Position numbers and translations under genes: made by a program. 64,000 bases of DNA, taken from assembly GCA_003161615.1 (NCBI GenBank), contig PMOB01000032.1:1-64000 (forward strand), read 5' to 3'. Numbering within the stretch: the first letter of the stretch is position 1; the number at the start of each line of letters is the position of its first letter. Below are positions 50,240-59,558 of the stretch, in pieces. The stretch comes from Actinomycetota bacterium. GTDB taxonomy: Bacteria; Actinomycetota; Thermoleophilia; Gaiellales; Gaiellaceae. The notes beneath the pieces were generated by a model that saw only the letters and a program-made list of their open reading frames with translations, was not told the origin of the DNA and searched no databases.

Positions 50240-51418
50240 TTAGACGCGCTCGATCACGGCGGCGATGGCCTGGCCGAAGCCGATGCACATCGTCGCCAGC
50301 CCGTAGCGGCCGTTGCGCCGCTCGAGCTCCGAGACGAGCGTTGCCGTGATCCGGGCGCCGGTGGCGCCGAGCGGATGGCCGAGCGAGATGCCGCCACCGT
50401 TCGGATTGACGTCCCCGGCCTCATAGCGCTCCTGCAGCCCCGCATCCGCGTTGAACTGCGCGACGACGGAGGCGAACGCCTCGTTGACCTCGATCACGTC
50501 CATGTCGTCCCAGGTCAACCCGGCCTTCGCGAGCGCCTTGGCCGACGCCTCCGGGTTTCCGTGCAGCATCAGGTGCGGCTCGACGCCGACGACGCCGAAG
50601 GAGACGAACCGCGCCCGCGGCGTCAATCCGAGCTCCGACGCCTTCGCCTCCGACGCGACGAGCACCGCAGCCGAGCCGTCGACGATCTGGGAGGAGTTGC
50701 CGGCGGTCACAACGCCGTCCGCGATGAACGCCGGCTGCAGCGACGCCATCTTCTCGAGCGTCGTTTCGCGCCGCACCGCCTCGTCCACCGCGAAGCGGAC
50801 GCGCGTCAGCGTCGGCGCGCCGCCGTCACCTTCTTCGGGGACGTCGACCTCGACCGGGACGACCTCCTTCTCGAAGCGCCCCTCGTCGATCGCGCGCGCC
50901 GCTCGCTGGTGCGACTCGTACGAGATCCGGTCGAGCTCCTCGCGGGAGAGGTTCCACTGCTTCGCGATCTCCTCGGCCGAGATTCCCTGCATGACGATGT
51001 CGTAGCGCTCGTAGACGAGCGGAGACATCGAGCCGTTGTTCGAGCCCATCGGGACGCGCGACATCATCTCCACGCCGCCCGAGACGACGAGGTCGAGCTG
51101 CCCTGAAGCGACCGCCGCCGCCGCGTTGAAGTTCGTCTGCATCGAGGAGCCGCACTGCCGGTCGACCGTCGTCCCCGCAACGGAGACGGGCCAGCCCGCG
51201 GTCAGCGAGACGTTGCGCCCGATGTTCCAGGCCTGCTCGTCGATCTGCGTGACGCAGCCCCACTGCACGTCCTCGATCTCAGCCGGATCGACGCTGTTGC
51301 GCTCGACCAGCGCGTTGACGACCTGGGCGGACAGCTCATCGCCGCGGATGTGCGAGAGCGTCCCGTTTCTCTTGCCGATTGGGCTGCGAACAGCGTCGAC
51401 GATCAGGGCTTCATTCAT
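50240..51418 (-). CDS. Acetyl-CoA acyltransferase (thiolase)
   Basis: 392 residues. Acyl-enzyme Cys89 in TVDRQCGSSMQ; the base His in GGGISLGHPLGATGARI; and the second Cys in LATMCIGFGQA (usual CIGGG is here CIGFG). Condenses acetyl-CoA or cleaves 3-ketoacyl-CoA. Complete. No operon partner close by, though the hydroxyacyl-CoA dehydrogenase is 1.2 kb away on the same strand. Confidence 0.9.
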   Translation of the reverse strand: MNEALIVDAVRSPIGKRNGTLSHIRGDELSAQVVNALVERNSVDPAEIEDVQWGCVTQIDEQAWNIGRNVSLTAGWPVSVAGTTVDRQCGSSMQTNFNAAAAVASGQLDLVVSGGVEMMSRVPMGSNNGSMSPLVYERYDIVMQGISAEEIAKQWNLSREELDRISYESHQRAARAIDEGRFEKEVVPVEVDVPEEGDGGAPTLTRVRFAVDEAVRRETTLEKMASLQPAFIADGVVTAGNSSQIVDGSAAVLVASEAKASELGLTPRARFVSFGVVGVEPHLMLHGNPEASAKALAKAGLTWDDMDVIEVNEAFASVVAQFNADAGLQERYEAGDVNPNGGGISLGHPLGATGARITATLVSELERRNGRYGLATMCIGFGQAIAAVIERV

Positions 51419-51428
51419 GCGCGGGATT

Positions 51429-52049
51429 TTACCCGGACGACGATTTCCTAGGCACGCGTGGCTCCCACACGTGCGCGAGATACGTTGGCGCGGCGAGCTC
51501 GATCACGAGCTGCTTGCCCGGCGTGTCGGCTAAGCCGACCTCTCCGAAGGAGTGCCCGACGTCGCCACCGAACACGACCGCCCCCTCGTCAGTCTCGACG
51601 ACGACGATCTGGTGGCCTCGCGTCTCGCCCGGCGCCGGCACGATCCGGATGCCCGGCAGGATCTCCGCCTCCCCGTCGTACTCGACGTAATTCATGCCGG
51701 GGAAGTCGATCCACTCGCGGATCGTGTAGTCGTCTAAAGTCCGCGCGTCCTCGAGCTCGACCCGCTGGATGTGGATCGGGATGCCCGGGTAGAGCCGGTT
51801 CGCGCCGTGGTGGTCGAAATGCATGTGCGTGATCACGACGTGCGCGACACGCTGGACGAGCTCGTCGGGAAGCGGGTGCAGCGTCGGCTGCCAGTGCTCG
51901 TCGATCTCCGGGGTCGACTCGATCATCCCCGTGTCGACGAGCACCAAGCCGTCGGGGTGGTCGATCGTGTGCGAGAGGCACGGCCACGTGGCATCACCGA
52001 CCACGAGCTCGGCGGTCAGGTGGATCCCGATATCGTCGCGCGTGAGCAC
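51429..52049 (-). CDS. Metallo-beta-lactamase-fold hydrolase
   Basis: 206 residues from GTG 52049. The zinc motif ITHMHFDHHGAN (HxHxDH, about 93-98) and GLVLVDTGM, then GETRGHQ and VFGGDVGHSF supply the remaining ligands. This is closest to the lactonase/alkyl-sulfatase-like group with a GTIRGHxxG pattern. Substrate unknown. Divergent from the aldehyde dehydrogenase by 11 nt. Confidence 0.85.
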   Translation of the reverse strand: MLTRDDIGIHLTAELVVGDATWPCLSHTIDHPDGLVLVDTGMIESTPEIDEHWQPTLHPLPDELVQRVAHVVITHMHFDHHGANRLYPGIPIHIQRVELEDARTLDDYTIREWIDFPGMNYVEYDGEAEILPGIRIVPAPGETRGHQIVVVETDEGAVVFGGDVGHSFGEVGLADTPGKQLVIELAAPTYLAHVWEPRVPRKSSSG

Positions 52050-52060
52050 GGCAGGAGCAT

Positions 52061-53443
52061 ATGACGACCGCAACCGACAGCTGGATCGACGTTCATTCGC
52101 CGTATTCCGGCGAGCTCGTCGGCCGCGCGCCGAAGTCCGGCGCCGAGGACGCCCGCCGCGCGGTGGACGCCGCGGCGCGGGCACTCGGCTTGCCGCTCCC
52201 TGCGCACGAGCGCGCCGCGATCCTCGACCGCACCGCCGGGTTGCTCCGCGAGCGGCAGGAGGAGATGGCGCAGACGATCTGCGGCGAGGCCGGCAAGCCA
52301 ATCCGCACCGCGCGCGTCGAGGCCGCCCGCGCCGTCTCGACCTTCACGTTCGCGGCCGTCGAGGCGCGCAAGCTCGCCGGCGACGTCATCCCGATGGAGG
52401 CGTCCGAGGCGGGAGAAGGCAAGGTCGCGTTCACGCTGCGGCGGCCGATCGGCGTGATCGGCGCCATCTCGCCCTTCAACTTCCCGTGCAACCTCGTCGC
52501 GCACAAGCTCGCGCCCGCGCTCGCCGCCGGCTGCCCTGTCGTCCTGAAGCCCGCGAGCGCGACACCGCTCTCCGCCCTGCTCCTCGCCGAGCTCGAGCGG
52601 GAAGCGGGACTCCCGGACGGCTGGCTCACAGTTCTCGTCGGCCCGTCCGGTGAGATCGGCGACGTTCTTGTCGAGGACGCGCGCGTCCGGATGATCACCT
52701 TCACCGGCTCGAGCGCCGTCGGTTGGGGAATCGCGGAGCGCGCGCCACAGAAGCGCGTGCGGCTCGAGCTCGGCAACTCCACCCCGGTCGTGATCGCGGC
52801 CGACGCGGATCTCGACGCCGCCGCGCAGAAGCTCGCCGCGAACGCCTTCGCCTTCGCCGGCCAGAGCTGCATCTCCGTGCAGCGGATCTACGTCGAGCGG
52901 CCAGCTCTCGACGGCTTCCTCGAGCGGTTCCTCCCCATGGTCCAGCAGCTCGTCGCGGGCGATCCCGCCGACGAGAAGACGGATGTCGGCCCGGTCATCG
53001 ACGAGGACGCGCGCAGCCGGATCGTCGAATGGGTCGAGGAGGCACAGGCGGCCGGCGCGACGCTGCTCGCCGGCTCGACTGACGCCGATCCGCTCGGCCC
53101 GATCGTGCTCGGCGAGGCACCCGAGTCCGCCAAGGTCGTCTGCGACGAGGTCTTCGGCCCCGTCTGTGTCGTCAACGCCGTCGATTCGCTCGCCGAGGCG
53201 TACGAACGCGCGAACGCCACGGAGTACGGCCTGCAGGCGGGAATCTTCACGAACGCGTTGTCCACAGCCCTCGCCGCCGCCGAGGCGCTCGAGTTCGGCG
53301 GCGTCACGGTGAACGAGGCCCCGACGTTTCGCGCCGACCAGATGCCGTATGGCGGCATCAAGGGCTCCGGGAACACGAAAGAAGGGCCTGCCTACACGAT
53401 CCGCGAGATGACCGAAGAGCGGCTCGTCGTCCTGCAGCGCTGA
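52061..53443 (+). CDS. NAD(P)-dependent aldehyde dehydrogenase
   Basis: 460 residues. Substrate/cofactor segments: IGVIGAISPFNFPCNLVAHK, LKPASATPL (Lys), FTGSSAVGWGIAERAP, RLELGNSTPVVI (general base Glu near 236) and AFAGQSCISVQRIYV (nucleophile Cys near 269). FGPVCVVNAVDS and GGIKGSG near the end. Typical ALDH length. Substrate unclear. The starts of this gene and the MBL gene lie in a shared divergent promoter zone. Confidence 0.9.
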   Translation: MTTATDSWIDVHSPYSGELVGRAPKSGAEDARRAVDAAARALGLPLPAHERAAILDRTAGLLRERQEEMAQTICGEAGKPIRTARVEAARAVSTFTFAAVEARKLAGDVIPMEASEAGEGKVAFTLRRPIGVIGAISPFNFPCNLVAHKLAPALAAGCPVVLKPASATPLSALLLAELEREAGLPDGWLTVLVGPSGEIGDVLVEDARVRMITFTGSSAVGWGIAERAPQKRVRLELGNSTPVVIAADADLDAAAQKLAANAFAFAGQSCISVQRIYVERPALDGFLERFLPMVQQLVAGDPADEKTDVGPVIDEDARSRIVEWVEEAQAAGATLLAGSTDADPLGPIVLGEAPESAKVVCDEVFGPVCVVNAVDSLAEAYERANATEYGLQAGIFTNALSTALAAAEALEFGGVTVNEAPTFRADQMPYGGIKGSGNTKEGPAYTIREMTEERLVVLQR

Positions 53444-53535
53444 CGTTTCCCGTTGATTCCGGTCGGGGACGCCGAGTGTGTGATCGGCGTCGGCGGCGTC
53501 TGCCGTTTTCTTTCCAGCCAACAAAAGTGGCGACT

Positions 53536-53564
53536 TTGTAACAGTGCCCGGTACGGTGTAGGAT
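53536..53564 (+). promoter_or_regulatory. Sigma-70-type promoter
   Basis: TTGTAA (53536-53541) and TAGGAT (53559-53564) are separated by 17 nt, the optimum. They lie 72 nt before the start at 53637. The best promoter match seen in the core half. Confidence 0.6.
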
Positions 53565-53636
53565 CGATAACCGAACGAGGCTGAGGGGAGCTTCGAATCG
53601 GCTAGTTATACGCCCTCCGGGCCCGTTGACGAGGAA

Positions 53637-54098
53637 ATGCGAGACCGAGTGATCGAAGAGAGAACCGCGCAGTTACAGCAGTGCATGTATCAGTACTCTC
53701 GAGCGATCTATCGCTCGATCAAGGACATGATCGAGCCGTACGGTGACCGCGAGGCTCAGCTCGAAGCGCGTCGTGGCGTGCTGGAGGCGTGCGAGCAGAC
53801 GATGGAGCGCCTCGCGAGCGACCCGCTCTATTTCGCGAAGCCGGATCGGGCGCTTTTCCAGGACATTCGCCGCTTCTTCCCGATCACCGCGCAGGCGCAG
53901 GTCGCGTGGGCCGTGCAGAACGGGGTCAAGGCCGCAGCGGACTTCATCGAGGAGCAGATCGAGTCGGGCCTGCTCGACGGCGGCATCGCCCGCTGTCGCG
54001 CGACGACGCGGAAGGGCAAGCCGTGCCAGCGCACGCCGCTTCCCGACCGCGACTACTGCCCGTCGCACCAGCACCTCGAGACTCGCGCCGCGGCCTAA
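53637..54098 (+). CDS. Actinobacterial protein with C-terminal C-x-x-T-x-x-G-x-x-C zinc-like tail
   Basis: 153 residues from ATG 53637 after GAGGA. Helical main part (YSRAIYRSIKDMIEPYGDRE, RRGVLEACEQTMERLASDPL, LFQDIRRFFPITAQAQVAWA), then RCRATTRKGKPCQRTPLPDR and DYCPSHQHL. This last block, C-x5-7-G-x2-C-x10-C-x2-H, is the DUF5763-like zinc tail common in actinobacterial proteins. Function unknown. The 165-bp repeat begins right after its stop. Confidence 0.75.
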   Translation: MRDRVIEERTAQLQQCMYQYSRAIYRSIKDMIEPYGDREAQLEARRGVLEACEQTMERLASDPLYFAKPDRALFQDIRRFFPITAQAQVAWAVQNGVKAAADFIEEQIESGLLDGGIARCRATTRKGKPCQRTPLPDRDYCPSHQHLETRAAA

Positions 54099-54264
54099 GC
54101 CGTCCCTGGCCGCCTTCGGCTCCCGGTCGGCGGAGCCGACCTCCGCCGAAGGCTGACGTCGCTGGACGGCAGGATGCTGCGCTCGCGGCGCTTGTCCGTA
54201 CCGTTTGTACTGTCCTGCGCGCCGCTCGCTTGCCTCCTTTGCCAGCGACGCCCCAGGAACGGCT
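54099..54264 (+). repeat. Dispersed intergenic repeat of about 165 bp, copy A
   Basis: Aligns, with mismatches and small gaps, to the reverse complement of 61793-61960. Shared landmarks: CGTCCCTGGCCG at one end, CGGCTCCCG, GTACTGTCCT, GCCGCTCGCTTGCC-like and CGCCCCAGGAACGG at the other end. It starts one nt after the upstream stop and runs into the leader of the WYL gene. No ORF. Confidence 0.6.
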
Positions 54265-54334
54265 TACGCAGCTCTCTCCCCAGCTTTTCCACACGAGCGA
54301 TCCACAGCCTCGCCCTAGTAGGGTGCGAGACGGG

Positions 54335-56356
54335 GTGTCGCACGACACAGACAAGCTGATCCGGCAGCTCTCGCTCGTTGCCTTCTTGATGGCCGAGCGC
54401 CGGCCGATCACCGCGCGCGACGTGAAGTCGAACGTCGAGGGCTACTCGGAGATGTCCGACGAGGCGTTCGCGCGCCGCTTCTACTCCGACCGCGCGGAGC
54501 TGCTCTCGCTCGGCGTACCACTCCAGTCGCAACGCGACGAGTTCACCGGCGAGGAGCTGTACACCCTCCGCTCGGAGCAGTACTTCCTCCCGAAGCTCGA
54601 GCTCGAGGACGAGGAGCTCGCAGCGCTTCAGACCGCCTTCTATCTCCTCGAGGGGAAGTTCGCGTACGCCGAACCACTACGGCTCGCGCTTCAGAACCTC
54701 GCGCTCGGCCGTCCCGGCTTCGTCGAGGCGCCGACCGACACCGCGAGCCGCGTCGAGGTGCTCGATCCGGACTACTCGCCCGAGACGCCGGGCCGCCTCG
54801 CGAAGCTCGAGAACGCGATCTCGAAGCAGCGGACGGTGAAGTTCGAGTACTGGTCGATCTCCCGCGACAAGACGAGCGAGCGGACGCTCAACCCGTACGC
54901 GCTGATCAACGACAACGGGCTCTGGTACGTCGTAGGCCAGGATCTCGACCGGAAGGACATCCGCACCTTCCGGGTCTCGCGGATCCGCGGCGACATCAAG
55001 TTCGCGACGCGGCGGGAACGGGACTTCCGTGCGCCGACGGACTTCGACGTCGAGCAGTACCGCGGCCGGCCGCCGTGGCAGATCGGCGACATCGTCGGGA
55101 CGGCACGGCTCGAGGTGCTGGGCGACACCGCCTGGTGGGTGCGGCGCGCCTTCGGCACTACCGGGAAGCTCGTCGACGACGTCTTCGTCACCGACTACTC
55201 CTCCATCCCCCAGCTCGCCTCGTGGGTGCTGCGCCAGAACGGACGCGCGGTGCCGCTCGAGCCGCACGAGCTGAAGCAAGAGGTCGGCGCCGCGTTGCGC
55301 CGCGTTCGCGAGCGGCACGAGGGGGCAGCGCCAGAGCCCGCCAAGGAAAAGCCCGCCCGCGTCGTCGACGGCGTCGCGGAGCGGCCCGCGGGGCCTGTGG
55401 CGCCGGAGCGGTTCGCCGTCCTCCAGGCGCTCCTCGCGTATCTCCTCGCCGCGTGCGGCGAGGAGAAGACGGCCGTGATCCCCGCCAGCGAGCTGCTCCA
55501 GCGCTTCCCGTCTGTCCCGGCGGACGAGCTCGAGGAGCACCTCTCACTCCTCAACCTCGTCAACTTCGGCGGCGGCTGCTACACGATCTACGCAGAGCTG
55601 CAGGGCGACTCGGTGCACGTGGACAAGGAGCTCTGGGGCGACACGTTCCGTGCGGCGCCGCGGCTGACGCCGCTGGAGGCGCGCGCGATCAGGCTCGCGC
55701 TCGAGTACGTCGGCCCGATGATCGCCGCCGACGCGCACTCGCCGCTCACACGCGTCCGCAAGAAGCTCGAGGAGACGTTCGGCCAGTTCGACCTCGAGCG
55801 GAGCCCTTCGCCGCACGTCGGCAGCGAGGAGGTCGATCTCGTCTCCAAGTTCGCCCGCGCGATGCGCGAGCACCGGCTCGTGGAGATCGAGTACCAGAAG
55901 GAGGCCGACTCGGAGCCGTCGACGCGGCTCGTCGAGCCGTACTCGCTCGAGCGGCAGCTGCCCAACTGGTACGTCCACACCTGGGACAGGACGAGCGAAG
56001 GTGCGCGCTCCTTCCGCCTCGACCGGATGCGCAGCGCGAACGTGACGAAAGAGAAATTCGAGCCCCGCGAGGGATTCGAGCCGACGCGCCTCCGCGACGC
56101 GCGGACGGTGAAGCTCCTCTACGACAAGACGATCGCGCGGTACGCCGTCGAACGCGGCGCGCGGCCGCTCGCCGACGGGACAGCCTTGCGCGAGGTGCCG
56201 GTCGGAAGCGACGAGTGGCTCGAGGGCGAGGTGCTCGCGCTCCGCGGCGAAGCCGTCCTCCTCGCGCCGGCAGAGCTACGAAAAGCGGTCGCCGCGCGAG
56301 CGAAGGCGCTCGCCAAGGAGCTCGGCGTCGAGCGGCTCCGCGCGCCCGCCGCGTAG
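54335..56356 (+). CDS. Fused double-WYL transcription regulator, PafBC-like
   Basis: 673 residues from GTG 54335 (GTG 54323 possible). The frame extends further upstream only through the repeat, so that part is rejected. Two PafB/C-type units: residues 1-325 with winged HTH (DTDKLIRQLSLVAFLMAERR, ITARDVKSNVEGYSEMSDEA), middle domain and WYL-type core (KTSERTLNPYALINDNGLWY, VVGQDLDRKDIRTFRVSRIR); and 355-673 with a second set (PERFAVLQALLAYLLAACGE, ... RLVEPYSLERQLPNWYVHTW). In actinobacteria PafB and PafC form the RecA-independent DNA damage activator. Here both lie in one chain. Confidence 0.85.
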   Translation: MSHDTDKLIRQLSLVAFLMAERRPITARDVKSNVEGYSEMSDEAFARRFYSDRAELLSLGVPLQSQRDEFTGEELYTLRSEQYFLPKLELEDEELAALQTAFYLLEGKFAYAEPLRLALQNLALGRPGFVEAPTDTASRVEVLDPDYSPETPGRLAKLENAISKQRTVKFEYWSISRDKTSERTLNPYALINDNGLWYVVGQDLDRKDIRTFRVSRIRGDIKFATRRERDFRAPTDFDVEQYRGRPPWQIGDIVGTARLEVLGDTAWWVRRAFGTTGKLVDDVFVTDYSSIPQLASWVLRQNGRAVPLEPHELKQEVGAALRRVRERHEGAAPEPAKEKPARVVDGVAERPAGPVAPERFAVLQALLAYLLAACGEEKTAVIPASELLQRFPSVPADELEEHLSLLNLVNFGGGCYTIYAELQGDSVHVDKELWGDTFRAAPRLTPLEARAIRLALEYVGPMIAADAHSPLTRVRKKLEETFGQFDLERSPSPHVGSEEVDLVSKFARAMREHRLVEIEYQKEADSEPSTRLVEPYSLERQLPNWYVHTWDRTSEGARSFRLDRMRSANVTKEKFEPREGFEPTRLRDARTVKLLYDKTIARYAVERGARPLADGTALREVPVGSDEWLEGEVLALRGEAVLLAPAELRKAVAARAKALAKELGVERLRAPAA

Positions 56357-56359
56357 GCG

Positions 56360-56812
56360 CTAGCCGAGCGAGAGGCGAAGGCCCGGGCCGAGCGCACCGG
56401 TATCGACGTGTCCGCCGATTCCGAAGTCGAGCCCGCTGAGGGTCTTGCGGTCGAGGACGAAGGTCATGACGCTGCCGCGCGGAGGCGCGTGGCCCGGCGG
56501 GCCGCTGCAGGACGAGCAGACAAACCGGCCCTGGACGACAACGAGGTAGACCGGCTGGCTGCCGGGGACCCCGGAACCGGCTCCGGCGGCGATGTTCGCC
56601 TCGTGCCGCCGGCTCGCATAGACCCAGGCGCTTGACGGTTGAGCGTCGCCATCGGCCCGGGCGTTGCTCTTCACGAGCGCTTCGATTTTCGCGACCTTCT
56701 TCGCGTCGAGTCCGGGCAAGGAACTCGACGACGAGCTCGCGACGTGGCCGCCGCCGCAGCCTGCAGCGATCGTGGCGAGGACGAAGCCGAGAATGAGTGC
56801 GCGCTTCGTCAT
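56360..56812 (-). CDS. Putative lipoprotein
   Basis: 150 residues. Signal and lipobox: MTKRALILGFVLATIAAGCG (Cys19 lipidated). A Ser-rich linker follows, then a domain with VYLVVVQGRFVCSSCSGPPG and SVMTFVLDRKTLSGLDFGIG. FVCSSC has a CxxC pair, maybe disulfide. No family recognised. Convergent with the double-WYL gene. Confidence 0.7.
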   Translation of the reverse strand: MTKRALILGFVLATIAAGCGGGHVASSSSSSLPGLDAKKVAKIEALVKSNARADGDAQPSSAWVYASRRHEANIAAGAGSGVPGSQPVYLVVVQGRFVCSSCSGPPGHAPPRGSVMTFVLDRKTLSGLDFGIGGHVDTGALGPGLRLSLG

Positions 56813-56846
56813 CTCGCAGAGAGTACGACGCCGACCCGCCGAATCG

Positions 56847-58634
56847 TCACCCGCCGGCGGGCAGCGTGACGACGAAGGTCGCTCCCTCCCGCGGGACGGA
56901 GTTGACCTCGAGCGTGCCGCCGTGCGCCTCTGCGATCGAGCGCGCGATGAACAGTCCCAGGCCCGACCCCGGCTTCGAGCCGCCCGGCACCTCCGCCCGG
57001 CCGAACTTCTCGAAGATCCGCGTCTGGTGCTCGAGCGGGATCCCTGGCCCGTCGTCGTGCACCGAGATCCGCACCACCCCGTCGGATGCCGAGGCGCCGA
57101 CCTCCACCTCCCCGGCCTCGGGCGAGTACTTCACCGCGTTGTCGATCAGGTTGCCAAGCACCTGCCGGAGCCGGGCGCGGTCGCCGCGGATCTCCGGCAG
57201 CGTCCCGTTCACGGCAGCGACGACCCTCACGTCCTGCTGCGTCAGTCCGGCCAGCTCGACCGCGTCCGCGACCAGCCGTGCCAGATCGACCTGCTCGAAG
57301 CGGTAGCTGAACGTCCCGGCCTCGAGCCGCGAGGTGTCGAGGACGTCTCCGACGAGCGCCGCCAGCCGGTCGGTCTCGTCGGCGATCAGCGCGAGGAACG
57401 ACTCCCTCTGCGGCGCCGAAAGCATCCGCCAGCGTTCCTGCAGAGTCCGCGCCGCCCCGATCACCGCCGCCATCGGGCTCCGCAGCTCGTGGGAGACGAG
57501 CGAGACGAAGTCGGCGCGCAGGGCCGAAAGCCGCGCGAGCTCCTCGACGCGCCGCCGCTCGGACTCGTACGAGCGGATGTTCTGCACCGCGGTCGCGACG
57601 AGGCGGCCGAGCAGCGCGACGAGCTCGATCTCGTCGTCCGTGAACGCGTCGGGAAGGTCGCGCGAGAGGGTCAACATCCCGATCGGACGCGCGCCGAGCA
57701 GGAGCGGCGCAACGAGCTCGCTGCGCAGGCCTAGCTTGAGCAGCAGATCGTCCTCGGGGTACTCGCGCTGCTCGAGATCGCGCCGGACGACGATCCGGCC
57801 CTGCAGCACCTGCTCGAGCACCGAGCCCTCGAGCGGGCCGGCATTGCCCGGCGGGAAGATCTCCTCCGCCCCCGCTCCGGCGGTGGCCATCGTCGTGGCC
57901 GTGTCGCCCTCGACGAGGACGATCGCCGTCCGCGCGAACGGGACGAGCCCGCGCAGCTCGCGGATGAAGGCGCCGAATGCCTCCGCGAGCTCGAGCGACG
58001 AGGCGAGAGCACGTGCGACGCGGTTCGCGGCCTCGAGCACATCGGCACGGTGACCGAGCTCGTCGCGCAGGCGCTCGGCCTCGGCGGCCCGCGCCATGGC
58101 GATCTGCCGCTCGGCGGCCAGGCTGTTGCGGAGCCGGCCGATGACGAGACCGAAGAGGAGCCCGACGAGCACGCGGGACGGAATCGTGTGCCACGTGAAC
58201 CCAGGCCCGAGCGCGTCGACGACAAACGTCGCGCCGACCATGCCGATCGCCGCCGAGATCCCGCCGACGATCCCGAAGCGGAGCGCCGCCTCGGCGATCG
58301 GGACGAGGTAGAGGAAGCGGTACGGCTGGCCGACCTGGTACGAGAAGACTGCGACAAAGCCGATCCCAACGAGCGCGTCGCAGACGATGAGCAGCGCCCG
58401 CGCCCGGCCGCGCGCGACACTGTCGAGCATGACCTGCGTCAGCGCCGCCGAGACGACCGTCACGATCGCGAAGAAGCCGACGACCACCCACGCCCACGGC
58501 GTGTAGGACGGCGGGAAGCTCGTCAGCGCGACCGTGATCACCGCGACGACGACGAGCGCGACCCGCATCAGAACGAGCCACTCGCCTTGTCTCCTGGGTG
58601 TCCAGATCACGCTTCTCCAGCCGTTGCTAGGCAT
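56847..58634 (-). CDS. Multi-TM GAF sensor histidine kinase
   Basis: 595 residues from ATG 58634, overlapping the queG stop by 8 nt. Five or six helices in the first 150 residues (about LMRVALVVVAVITVALTSF to VLVGLLFGLVIGRL), a coiled coil, a GAF domain (about 205-350), DHp FVSLVSHELRSPMAAVIGAA (phospho-His near 380) and HATPase: NLIDNAVKYSPEAGEVEVGA, HDDGPGIPLEHQTRIFEKFG, GSGLGLFIARSIAE. No response regulator gene nearby. The overlap with queG suggests a shared transcript. Confidence 0.9.
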   Translation of the reverse strand: MPSNGWRSVIWTPRRQGEWLVLMRVALVVVAVITVALTSFPPSYTPWAWVVVGFFAIVTVVSAALTQVMLDSVARGRARALLIVCDALVGIGFVAVFSYQVGQPYRFLYLVPIAEAALRFGIVGGISAAIGMVGATFVVDALGPGFTWHTIPSRVLVGLLFGLVIGRLRNSLAAERQIAMARAAEAERLRDELGHRADVLEAANRVARALASSLELAEAFGAFIRELRGLVPFARTAIVLVEGDTATTMATAGAGAEEIFPPGNAGPLEGSVLEQVLQGRIVVRRDLEQREYPEDDLLLKLGLRSELVAPLLLGARPIGMLTLSRDLPDAFTDDEIELVALLGRLVATAVQNIRSYESERRRVEELARLSALRADFVSLVSHELRSPMAAVIGAARTLQERWRMLSAPQRESFLALIADETDRLAALVGDVLDTSRLEAGTFSYRFEQVDLARLVADAVELAGLTQQDVRVVAAVNGTLPEIRGDRARLRQVLGNLIDNAVKYSPEAGEVEVGASASDGVVRISVHDDGPGIPLEHQTRIFEKFGRAEVPGGSKPGSGLGLFIARSIAEAHGGTLEVNSVPREGATFVVTLPAGG

Positions 58635-59541
58635 CGTTCGCCGCCGCAATCCGCGCATTCCGCTGCAAGAACCGGCCGTCGTTCCGTGGCACGTAGAGGC
58701 GATCGAACTCGCGCCGCAGCTCGTCCGGGTCGCTCCGCAGCCAGTCGACGAGCGAGACGTGCGGGGTCGCGTCCGGGGGCAGAGGCTCGCCGGCCCGCCG
58801 CTTCTCGACGCCGCGATTCCAGGGGCAGACGTCCTGGCAGATGTCGCAGCCGTAGACCTGCACACCCATCCTCGCCTCGTACTCCTCCGGTATCGCGCGC
58901 TCCGACTGCGACCAGTATGAGAGACAGCGCGTCGAGTCGAGCACTCCGGGCTCGTCGAGCGCTCCCGTCGGACAGGCGTCGATGCAGAGACGGCACTCAC
59001 CACAGTCGGCAGCGAAGGGCGGCGTCGGCTCGAGCACAACGTCGGTGATGAGCGTCCCGAGCACGACCCAGGAACCGTGCCGGCGCGTGATCAGCAGCGT
59101 GTTCTTGCCGTAGAAGCCGACGCCGCTGCGCGCGGCCCCTTCGCGGTCGACGTGCTGGTTCGCGTCGACGAGGACGCGGTAGCTCCCGCCCCCCTCTCGA
59201 TGACATATCCGCCGTCCGAGTTCGTCGAGCTTGTCCCGCAGAACGGCGTACGCATCGAACCACGTGTAGCGCGGCAGACGGCCGTGTCCGGCCGGACGCT
59301 CCGGCTCCGGCAGCCAGTAGCAGAGCCCCGCCGAGACGACGGTGCGCGCGCCAGGCAGGAGCGTCTCCGGATGGCACGACTCCTCCGGACGCGCCATCGT
59401 GAAGCGCATGTCGGCGAAGAGGCCGCGAGCGCGTCGCTCGCGAATGTGGCGCTCGGTCTCGGCGTACGGCTCGGCCGGCGCTGCGCCGATCGCGTCGAGC
59501 CCGAGCTCGCGGGCGAGCGTCTGGAGTTCCGCACCGGTCAC
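58627..59541 (-). CDS. queG: Epoxyqueuosine reductase QueG
   Basis: 304 residues. Reduces epoxyqueuosine to queuosine in tRNA with a cobalamin. Two [4Fe-4S] clusters: CGECRLCIDACPTGAL and YGCDICQDVCPWNR, plus RCLSYWSQSE. The catalytic region RVLVDANQHVDREGAARSGV and GFYGKNTLLI is typical. N-terminal AIGAAPAEPYAETERHIRER fits. Shorter than most members (about 350) but complete in motifs. Confidence 0.95.
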   Translation of the reverse strand: MTGAELQTLARELGLDAIGAAPAEPYAETERHIRERRARGLFADMRFTMARPEESCHPETLLPGARTVVSAGLCYWLPEPERPAGHGRLPRYTWFDAYAVLRDKLDELGRRICHREGGGSYRVLVDANQHVDREGAARSGVGFYGKNTLLITRRHGSWVVLGTLITDVVLEPTPPFAADCGECRLCIDACPTGALDEPGVLDSTRCLSYWSQSERAIPEEYEARMGVQVYGCDICQDVCPWNRGVEKRRAGEPLPPDATPHVSLVDWLRSDPDELRREFDRLYVPRNDGRFLQRNARIAAANDA

Positions 59542-59558
59542 GCCGATAGTCTGCCGCG

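Noticed and set aside
52016..53524. 502-codon minus-strand ORF opposite the aldehyde dehydrogenase
   Set aside because: Shadow; the plus-strand ALDH has all catalytic motifs.
53789..54334. 5' in-frame extension of the double-WYL gene
   Set aside because: Runs through the preceding gene and the 165-bp repeat; family proteins start at SHDTDKLIRQ.
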